Translations under genes and position numbers: made by a program
The notes under the pieces: generated by a model
Told to the model about the DNA's origin: nothing
The model's input: only the letters and a program-made list of their open reading frames with translations
Databases searched by the model: none
Shown: positions 23,144 through 30,122 of the stretch, piece after piece
Layout: the number at the start of each line of letters is the position of its first letter
How positions within the stretch are numbered: the first letter of the stretch is position 1
Assembly (NCBI GenBank): GCA_024762995.1
Contig: JANTGI010000022.1
Span: 1-33,046, forward strand
Direction of reading: 5' to 3'
Source of the DNA: Saprospiraceae bacterium
GTDB taxonomy: Bacteria > Bacteroidota > Bacteroidia > Chitinophagales > Saprospiraceae
Length of the DNA stretch: 33,046 nt

Positions 23144-24617
23144 CGATTTTAGCCAAGCTGCCCGGCAGTCCAATGCCGCCATCATTATCATTATTTTCAA
23201 TTTGTACAGAAATTGGATTAAGCGCTTGCTGCCTATTTTTTTGGCGCTCTTCGTCAGCTCCGGAAAGGCAACCCTGCTGGTGACGACCTTCGGAATTTTT
23301 ATTGTTTTGGTGGCCTTATTCGGAATCATTTACTTTTTCAAATACACTTACTATATCGCTGACAATGAGCTCATTATCGAAAAAGGTGTCTTCAAAAGAA
23401 GCAAGATGGTTATCCCATTTGAGCGGATTCAATCGATTAATTTTAAGCAAGCCATCTTACATCAAATTTTTTCGGTGGTGGAATTGGAGATTGACACGGC
23501 GGGTTCATCCAAGATTGAATTTGATCTTCGCGCCATTTCTAAGCAGAAGGCCGAAGCCTTGCGGCAAATCATTTTAAACTCCAAACCCGAAAAATCATCT
23601 CTGCCATTAGAAGAAACCACATCCCCGCCCGCCCCTACTCCAAAAATATTATTCAAATTATCTTTTGGTGATTTGATGAAAGTAGGCCTTACGGAAAACC
23701 ACTTGAGATCCGGCTTGGTGCCCATTGCCATGTATTTTTGGCTCAGAGACTTACTTCGCAACGGGGGAATCAACCTAGATGATTTAGCCACGAAGTATGC
23801 CGACCCTGAAAAACTATACCAACTTGGGTTGATTATCCTTGGCATTTTATTTTTGGGATATGCGCTCATTGCCATTCTAATCTCGATGATCAGAAGTGTT
23901 CTGCGATTTTTTGACCTGACGTTTTATCGCACGGAAGAAGGATTTATGGTGACCTACGGCTTGTTTACCAAGCGACAAATCAGTATCCAAGACCCCAAAA
24001 TTCAAATATTCAAATGGCAAGATAACCTGTTGCGCAAGATTCCCAAGATATTCAATATGCAAATCAAGCAAGCCGCTTCAGCCGAAGTCAAGAAGAAAAC
24101 AAGCAGCATACATTTGGCGGGTCTTTCGGAGCGACATATCCATCAATTTTTGGATGCTTACTATGACAAGGACTATGCAATAGATGATTTTATCGGGATC
24201 TCTAAATGGTGGTTTATTCGTCGTCTGGTTATTTATACGGTCTTGGTCATAGGGTCATTGATTCTATACCAATACTTTCCCGAACATCCGGCCTTTGGCA
24301 TTAGCGCCTTTTTCTTTGTGACATTAATCCTGACCAGTTATCTTTACTTTCGTAAAAAGAAATTTGGGGTAAACGATGAAGTAATACATATCAAAGGCGG
24401 ACGTTTCGGGGATTCTCACCAATTAATTCAGCTATTCAAAATCCAAGGAGTAAGTTTAAAGCAATCGCCCTTTCAAAGGCGCAAAGACTTGGCCGGCATT
24501 GTCATTTTCACGGCAGCGGGAAATATTAACTTGCCCTATTTAGCCTATGATGTAGCGGAAAAACTTCGAGATTATATCTTGCAAATCGTGGAAACCGATG
24601 GACGAGCTTGGATGTAG
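23130..24617 (+). CDS. Bacterial PH-domain membrane protein with repeated domains (YdbT-like)
   Basis: This 495-residue membrane protein has three bPH2/DUF304-type units alternating with TM pairs. PH signatures: YIADNELIIEKGVFKRSKMV...ERIQSINFKQ (about 77-110), FYRTEEGFMVTYGLFTKRQI...KIQIFKWQDNLLRK (about 265-300), and VIHIKGGRFGDSHQLIQLFK...KQSPFQRR (about 418-450). TM segments include LLPIFLALFVSSG, LIILGILFLGYALIAILISM and LVIYTVLVIGSLILYQYF. This matches the large member of YdbS/YdbT pairs. ATG 23130 (MKPNDDFSQAAR) overlaps the previous gene by 14 bases and is preferred over an in-frame TTG at 23106. Translational coupling supports a complex of the two proteins. Confidence 0.9.
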   Translation: MKPNDDFSQAARQSNAAIIIIIFNLYRNWIKRLLPIFLALFVSSGKATLLVTTFGIFIVLVALFGIIYFFKYTYYIADNELIIEKGVFKRSKMVIPFERIQSINFKQAILHQIFSVVELEIDTAGSSKIEFDLRAISKQKAEALRQIILNSKPEKSSLPLEETTSPPAPTPKILFKLSFGDLMKVGLTENHLRSGLVPIAMYFWLRDLLRNGGINLDDLATKYADPEKLYQLGLIILGILFLGYALIAILISMIRSVLRFFDLTFYRTEEGFMVTYGLFTKRQISIQDPKIQIFKWQDNLLRKIPKIFNMQIKQAASAEVKKKTSSIHLAGLSERHIHQFLDAYYDKDYAIDDFIGISKWWFIRRLVIYTVLVIGSLILYQYFPEHPAFGISAFFFVTLILTSYLYFRKKKFGVNDEVIHIKGGRFGDSHQLIQLFKIQGVSLKQSPFQRRKDLAGIVIFTAAGNINLPYLAYDVAEKLRDYILQIVETDGRAWM

Positions 24618-24811
24618 TGGATACGATGTCCTATTGCTACCGCTTTGACACAGTAGGCAGTGCCCCTATCCCGAAAGGACTTGATGGCATTTTAATTATT
24701 TGCTTCTATTTGAGTTAGAAATTAGATGGTTTTCTCAAAAAAAATCAACTTGTTCTCCCCACCCAGTGCCAGGCAGGCCGAAACGTAAATTATTCATTTC
24801 ACCTGCACGGC

Positions 24812-25177
24812 CTACATCCATTTAGGAATAAAAATCAACAACCCTATTACCAGCGACATTATCGCTGAGACCAATACCGCAGCGGCAGCTAAATCCTTTA
24901 CTTTCTTGATGGCTTTATGCTTTTCAGGGGTCACATGATCGGCTAGGGCCTCAATACTGGAGTTGATAATTTCCATAGAAAAAACGATACCTATACAAAA
25001 TATAATTGCCATCCATTCCACAGCACTAATCCGCCAATAAAAACCCATCAAAACGACTCCAAAACTCGCCGCTAAATGTAAATAGGCATTATGCTCTTCC
25101 GCAAACAGTGATTTTAGGCCGGCAAAAGCAAAGGAAAAACTCTTAATTCTGTCTCTGAATGAAAATCGCTTACCCAT
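24812..25177 (-). CDS. dgkA: Diacylglycerol/undecaprenol kinase family protein (DgkA-type)
   Basis: This 121-residue inner-membrane lipid kinase has three TM helices. The active-site pattern FSMEIINSSIEALADHV (E69, N72, E76) followed by KKVKDLAAAAVLVS (K94, D95) is diagnostic of the DgkA family, which phosphorylates diacylglycerol (proteobacteria) or undecaprenol (Gram-positives); the lipid substrate here cannot be told. The N-terminus FRDRIKSFSFAFAGLKSLFAEEHN is also typical. ATG 25177 is preferred to a TTG at 25192, which would overlap the upstream rof-like gene. It starts 2 bases after the rof-like stop, so the two are coupled. Confidence 0.92.
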   Translation of the reverse strand: MGKRFSFRDRIKSFSFAFAGLKSLFAEEHNAYLHLAASFGVVLMGFYWRISAVEWMAIIFCIGIVFSMEIINSSIEALADHVTPEKHKAIKKVKDLAAAAVLVSAIMSLVIGLLIFIPKWM

Positions 25178-25179
25178 AT

Positions 25180-25440
25180 CTACTCCGAACAATCTAAAGC
25201 ATCTTGCAAAACAATATCGTTAAATTGAATAATCCAATCCAACCTAATTTGTAGCCCGGAGCCCAAAATGGCATATTCCACTTTTTCTATGGTCTTCAGG
25301 TTGACCAATACATCTTCTATAGAAAAAAGTTGATGGTTGGCATCTCTATAGCGAATTTTTACGGGAGTTCGTCGCATGGCCGCAAGCTCCAAATGATCAT
25401 ATACTCCGCAAGGGATTCGTTTATAAGGCTCGGTGGTCAT
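25180..25440 (-). CDS. rof: Rof-like Rho inhibitor (anti-terminator)
   Basis: This 86-residue cytoplasmic protein aligns by eye with E. coli Rof (YaeO). The N-terminal YKRIPCGVYDHLELAAMRR matches the Rof opening (Y-x-x-I-x-C-x-x-Y-D-x-L-E-L-A), the middle has IEKVEYAI, and the C-terminal IRLDWIIQFNDI matches RLDKI-SF. Rof binds Rho and blocks Rho-dependent termination. The frame stays open to a TTG at 25497, but ATG 25440 puts the conserved block at residue 5, as in Rof. It is the first gene of a two-gene operon with the DgkA-type kinase, 2 bases apart. Function is inferred from sequence likeness only. Confidence 0.8.
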   Translation of the reverse strand: MTTEPYKRIPCGVYDHLELAAMRRTPVKIRYRDANHQLFSIEDVLVNLKTIEKVEYAILGSGLQIRLDWIIQFNDIVLQDALDCSE

Positions 25441-25577
25441 ATCGTTGGTGTTTGGATTATTTCCAAAGATTTTGATGGTTTTCTCTTTCACAGTCAAACT
25501 GTTTTTGCGTCAAAATGTTCATGGACTATTTAAGGCGATGCTTAAAAAACCACCTGTCCTATCACAAATAGAAGGCC

Positions 25578-28500
25578 CTACTCAATGGCGATTTTGGCGA
25601 AAGCTACCTTTTCGTTGGTCCAGAATTTCACCCAATAGATTCCGCTTGAGAGATTTGACACATCCAAGGAATACTGTTCTCCTACTTGCAAGTCTAGCGA
25701 GCGATTGCCCATGATTTGTCTTCCTGTCATATCCATCAAAGAATAATTAAAAGAGTAAGCTTGAGCACTTCGATTTTTGATAAAAAGAAAATCTGATGCA
25801 GGATTTGGCGCAAGCCCGATACCGGGAAAAATGGCCCCAATTTCTTGAACATCTGTCACAATATCTAAAGAATGACACGTTGTGCTCTCGCCACAAGCAT
25901 TGGTCACTGTCAAACACACCTGATAACTTCCGGAACCCGGAAAAACATATACCGGATTAGGCGCTGTAGAAACATCACCCGTACCAAAGTCCCAAAGTAA
26001 GGAAGTTGCGTTTGTTGAAGTGGATGTAAAAGAAACTGTATTTGATGCACCGGAATAGGAAAATCCGGATAATGGATTTGTAACAATAACCACCCCATAG
26101 TTAAAAGTCTTTACACCGGAAGGACTTGTCACCGTTAATTGTATATTTTTAACGCCGGGGGTCAAATAGACGATTTGATGGGGTCCGGCCGTAGTATCGA
26201 TGCTCCCCCCATTGTCGAAATCCCATTGATAAGTCAAAGAATCTCCTAGATAATCCGTAGCAATCTCGATGGTATCACCGATACAGCCATCGGTCTGTGC
26301 CACAATAATTCCTTGCTCTTCGGTCGTTATTAAAATGTTGTCCAAATACAAACTATTTCCATATCCATTAATATTATTAAATTTTACTTTGACATTAGAG
26401 TCACTAAAGCCTTGTACCACAAACTCCTCATGCTTCCAATCCGAAGCGCTTGTTGGATGCCATTTACTTGTACTTACTGAAGGTATCGTCCGCAAATCGT
26501 CTCCCCCTTTGTAAAATAACTGTAACTCTCCCGCACTATAATCGCAAGGATCATAAACCACGACTTCCAATGTATCCGACCAAATATCATTATAGTTACT
26601 ATAGCTATAGTCAAAAGACAACTTAAAACTCCCGGTGCTATCTGTATGTACCGCTTCTGACTCCACAGAAGTAATTTGACCGGGTACATCATACAAATAA
26701 TTGTCCACCCAGACCGCAGAAGTAGTCATGCCATCTGCCCCCACCGTACTTTCATCTTTTGCCCAAATGTAGGTCCCGTCATCTCCAATAATATTCCAAT
26801 TAGCAGGAGGAAACTCAGTTCCATCAAATCCTTGCTCCAAATTAGTCACCGAACTGCTTGCTATATTCTCCACAAAAAATGAATAAGCAATACTATTGTT
26901 GACTAGAATCTCATCATCGCTCTGAATTACTTCTAAGGAGATAGAGTACTGCCCGGTATTGATCAATTCTAAGGAATCCATGGCTTCCCAGATGACAATT
27001 TCTCCGGCATTTATAGTGCCCACATAAGGTACGGATATGGGAGTTCCATTGTTTTTAGAATAAACCACATTAAAATTGGTCATGGGCATTTTACCTTTAT
27101 TCCGAATTGTCGCTATGATGGGTATCTTTTGAGACATACATTGCGCAATATCTTCACCGGAAATATTGACTAGGTTATCCACCGCCAAATCAAAATCCAC
27201 CTGACATTCTTTGAGGCCGCCTGCATAATATTTTGCGTAAGCTCTCTCACTCTGCAGTCCATCAGCGCCTCTAGCCCTTACGGAATACCAAAAGTCAGCA
27301 TCCGGATTCGAAATCGGATAATAAATCCCCGTTGCCGAAGTAGTGCCTACAGAATCCATATATTTCGTCCCTAAAACAAATAAATCATAATCCGTCGCAT
27401 TAGCTACCGGACTCCAAGAAATATAAGCAAAGTTGGCACAAACAGTATCCACTTGCAAATTAGCCGGGCGGGCCATGATCGAAAAATTATAAATAGACTG
27501 GGCGGAAGCACCATTTCTGGAAACTCTTACTAGTCCCTTCCCCGTCGGAGTATCGGGAATAGTCCATAAGTAAGAACGTGAATTGGTCATGCCTAAACTA
27601 TTCCAAGACACTCCATTATCCAAAGAGTACTCTACCGTAAAATCCTCATTGGACACCTCATATGCATCCCAAAAAATACGTACCTTTTCTCCTGGTTCAA
27701 AACGTTCTCCACCTACCGGAAAAGCCATAAATAACGGATCACTGACTGCACTATGCAAAACAAAATACTCTTGCGGCCCCATAGGGACGGCATTTCCACG
27801 AACTAACACCTGATAATCACCACCCATCGGAGCCTGAAAAACCACCTGCTCCATATTATTCAAATGGTCTTCGCCATGAGTAGCGGGAGCATTGAGCGAA
27901 GCAGAATTAGGGGTAGGATCCAAAACCCAAGGCAAAATCGTATCTCCGGTCGGACTGACCACTTTTAAATCTAAGTCATTTATCAATGCTTGATCCGCAT
28001 AGGCAGGTGCCGGTGGATCCATCCAGTATAGCATAAAACGAACTTGAACTGATCCATTCGGTACTTGAATGATATGAACCTGGTTTTGACCTTGGTCAAT
28101 GGAACTCGTCAAAAAATCACCATTCTCTAATAGCTTTACAGCCCGATAACCATTGAGCTCTCCCCATCCATGCTTAAAATCCGGCCCAACATTACCTAAA
28201 TCAATAGCCGTATTTAATAGGCAAGCCTTGATTAGACCGGATTTTGGAATGGCCCCGCCGTAAAGGGATTTATAGGCTTGAATCAACTGGGTAAAGACAC
28301 CCGCAGTACCCGGAGAAGCCGCCGAAGTGCCTCCACCGGGACTATAATCGTTATTCGGATCGGTGGACATCTGCAGGTGACCATGCGCACAGATATCCGG
28401 TTTTATCCGACCATCATAGGCCGGTCCCCGACTACTTGAACTTCTTAACTGAATATCCTTTTCAAGATTACCCGTAGCGATGGCATTCTTCCCTTGCTTA

Positions 28501-29612
28501 TGTCCACCGGTAATATTTCCCCATCCTTCAATTCCATAACCACAATCGCCGCTTCCATTATTTCCGGCCGAAAAGATATGAACTAAGGTAGGATTTTCAT
28601 AAATCTGCTGATCAATGGTATGTGTCACGGCCGTATAGCCCGCATTACACCCGTTAGAATAAGAAGAAGACGTAACCAATACGTTTTCATTCAAGTGCAA
28701 ATCAAGTGTATAAGTTTGAAATTCGGAGTTGTAGTCCCTTACAAATAATTCTGCTCCGGGAGCCATTCCTTTATAGGTCGGCTCCAGATTACCGGCACCC
28801 GTTAAGATTCCGGCCACCATGTCCCCATGACTACCCCCTCCATTGGTCGTCGGATCATCCTGATTCACGCGACCCGTAAAATCAATATGGGGCCCGACCG
28901 ACCCATCGTCTCTAACCAAGACTTTTACCCCCGTACCATCATAATGTCTCCCCCCGGGATAGTGCGAATCAAGCACATTAGAACGGTGCATAGCGCGTCC
29001 GTTATCATCATCCAAAACATCCGGTGGATTAATCCAATCAATAAAGGATACTCCCGGCAATGCTGCCAACAATTCAATATTTTTGGTTGAAGTAGTGACT
29101 TCTACATAGCATTCATGCCTTCCGGAAAAATCAACCTGGACCCCAAAATCTTGGATCCATTTTACAAAAACAGACGGCAAGGTATTTTTGTAACCTTCAA
29201 CAATAATCTTCACTTGGTCATTTTTACCTTTTGCCCAAGAAGGAATGGGTCTTTCTTTTACTTTTGGCGAAAGCTTAGCCGCCGTAGGTATCGTTACAAG
29301 CCCATCCATGCCTATTGAACGACACAGCTCTTCCGAAACGGGTTGCTTAAAGGCCACCAAATAAGTAGCATTTAAATAATATTCTAAAAATTGCACCCCT
29401 TTGGCTTCTAATCGAGCCCGTTGCTTGGATGTTGGAATTTGAGAAAAGTGTGCTAAACGATAAAAAGAAGGGATTGACCCATCTTCGGCAATTCTCGCTT
29501 GCGCAAAATTTTGAGCATCAAACGCAATGACTTCTCCCCTCATCAGAGTGCTTTGACTACGTAAGGCAAAAGGAACAAGAAACAAGAAAAAAAACAATTT
29601 TAATGGAGACAT
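25578..29612 (-). CDS. Large secreted subtilisin-like serine protease (S8) with Ig/PKD modules and T9SS type A sorting domain
   Basis: This protein of about 1344 residues is exported by Sec (MSPLKLFFFLFLVPFALRSQ) and then T9SS. The S8 catalytic domain has Asp in VLVRDDGS (about 235), His in GGGSHGDMVAG (about 262), the oxyanion Asn in SAGNNGS (about 351) and Ser in GGGTSAASPG (about 430). A beta-sandwich with LINDLDLKVVSPTGD follows, as in related subtilases. Then come fibronectin-III-like (NLQVDTVCANFAYISWSPV) and CARDB-like modules, a MAM/lectin-like module and two PKD-type modules. The final 80 residues are a type A sorting domain (GLAPNPASDFLFIKN; LSSGIYWVKF). An ATG at 29642 is an alternative start, adding ten residues. 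Monocistronic. Confidence 0.9.
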   Translation of the reverse strand: MSPLKLFFFLFLVPFALRSQSTLMRGEVIAFDAQNFAQARIAEDGSIPSFYRLAHFSQIPTSKQRARLEAKGVQFLEYYLNATYLVAFKQPVSEELCRSIGMDGLVTIPTAAKLSPKVKERPIPSWAKGKNDQVKIIVEGYKNTLPSVFVKWIQDFGVQVDFSGRHECYVEVTTSTKNIELLAALPGVSFIDWINPPDVLDDDNGRAMHRSNVLDSHYPGGRHYDGTGVKVLVRDDGSVGPHIDFTGRVNQDDPTTNGGGSHGDMVAGILTGAGNLEPTYKGMAPGAELFVRDYNSEFQTYTLDLHLNENVLVTSSSYSNGCNAGYTAVTHTIDQQIYENPTLVHIFSAGNNGSGDCGYGIEGWGNITGGHKQGKNAIATGNLEKDIQLRSSSSRGPAYDGRIKPDICAHGHLQMSTDPNNDYSPGGGTSAASPGTAGVFTQLIQAYKSLYGGAIPKSGLIKACLLNTAIDLGNVGPDFKHGWGELNGYRAVKLLENGDFLTSSIDQGQNQVHIIQVPNGSVQVRFMLYWMDPPAPAYADQALINDLDLKVVSPTGDTILPWVLDPTPNSASLNAPATHGEDHLNNMEQVVFQAPMGGDYQVLVRGNAVPMGPQEYFVLHSAVSDPLFMAFPVGGERFEPGEKVRIFWDAYEVSNEDFTVEYSLDNGVSWNSLGMTNSRSYLWTIPDTPTGKGLVRVSRNGASAQSIYNFSIMARPANLQVDTVCANFAYISWSPVANATDYDLFVLGTKYMDSVGTTSATGIYYPISNPDADFWYSVRARGADGLQSERAYAKYYAGGLKECQVDFDLAVDNLVNISGEDIAQCMSQKIPIIATIRNKGKMPMTNFNVVYSKNNGTPISVPYVGTINAGEIVIWEAMDSLELINTGQYSISLEVIQSDDEILVNNSIAYSFFVENIASSSVTNLEQGFDGTEFPPANWNIIGDDGTYIWAKDESTVGADGMTTSAVWVDNYLYDVPGQITSVESEAVHTDSTGSFKLSFDYSYSNYNDIWSDTLEVVVYDPCDYSAGELQLFYKGGDDLRTIPSVSTSKWHPTSASDWKHEEFVVQGFSDSNVKVKFNNINGYGNSLYLDNILITTEEQGIIVAQTDGCIGDTIEIATDYLGDSLTYQWDFDNGGSIDTTAGPHQIVYLTPGVKNIQLTVTSPSGVKTFNYGVVIVTNPLSGFSYSGASNTVSFTSTSTNATSLLWDFGTGDVSTAPNPVYVFPGSGSYQVCLTVTNACGESTTCHSLDIVTDVQEIGAIFPGIGLAPNPASDFLFIKNRSAQAYSFNYSLMDMTGRQIMGNRSLDLQVGEQYSLDVSNLSSGIYWVKFWTNEKVAFAKIAIE

Positions 29613-29652
29613 TTTTAAGGTTTTAAGGTGGTTTTTAAGCATTTATACATGG

Positions 29653-29680
29653 GCCAAATTGGCTTGCCAGTTATTGGCAA
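29653..29680. promoter_or_regulatory. Pair of adjacent palindromes just upstream of the subtilase
   Basis: GCCAAATTGGC (29653-29663) is followed directly by TTGCCA-GTTAT-TGGCAA (29664-29680). Both share the half-site GCCAA/TTGGC wording. They lie 41-68 bases before ATG 29612. A dimeric regulator site is possible; unproven. Confidence 0.35.
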
Positions 29681-29792
29681 ATCTCTTTGCAAAAGTTGCC
29701 CGCAGCTAATCTTGCAATCTAAATCGTCCCATGTATATCGTGTAAGGGAAACGCTCAAAATAAATATACATTTTATGCGGATTCTTTTGTGA

Positions 29793-29930
29793 TTATAGGA
29801 CATTCTACCATCGCTCTTCTCGCTTTGGCTAATCTCAAAATAATCTCGTCCAATTTCTGATTGTGTCCTTAAACCCCAAATATAAGAACTTTTATGGTTT
29901 ATAATTGAATGTTATAGGACATTTTACAAT
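29793..29930. repeat. 19-base direct repeat in the subtilase upstream region
   Basis: TTATAGGACATTCTACCAT (29793-29811) recurs as TTATAGGACATTTTACAAT (29912-29930) with two substitutions, 119 bases apart, about 180 and 300 bases upstream of the subtilase start. Confidence 0.55.
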
Positions 29931-29992
29931 AACTATTCGGGCGACCCTTTGGGCAACTGTTTAAAAACCCCTGTTTTTAGGCAGAAAAAAGG

Positions 29993-30022
29993 AGTAGATA
30001 CAAGGCAGACCTTGTATCTACT
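29993..30022. repeat. Palindromic intergenic repeat, copy 3
   Basis: AGTAGATACAAGG (29993-30005) and CCTTGTATCTACT (30010-30022) are perfect inverted arms around CAGA. It lies about 100 bases downstream of the giant adhesin gene (minus strand, stop at 30123), again at a gene 3' end like copies 1 and 2. Confidence 0.85.
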
Positions 30023-30122
30023 TTTAAACCTTCGATTCTTAACCTTTTCTTTCAGCAATTACACAAAGTCAAGAAAGAAAGATGCCGCTATACCGGCTTA
30101 CCGCTACACCGTTGCACCGTTT

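Larger units (their letters stand above)
29643..30122. other. Intergenic region upstream of the subtilase, with operator-like palindromes and repeats
   Basis: No gene is seen in these 480 bases. They hold two adjacent palindromes (GCCAAATTGGC at 29653-29663; TTGCCA/TGGCAA at 29664-29680), a 19-base direct repeat TTATAGGACATTyTACmAT (29793-29811 and 29912-29930), the third copy of the dispersed palindrome (29993-30022), and GCTATACCGG/GCTACACCG-type repeat wording at 30084-30121. Confidence 0.6.
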
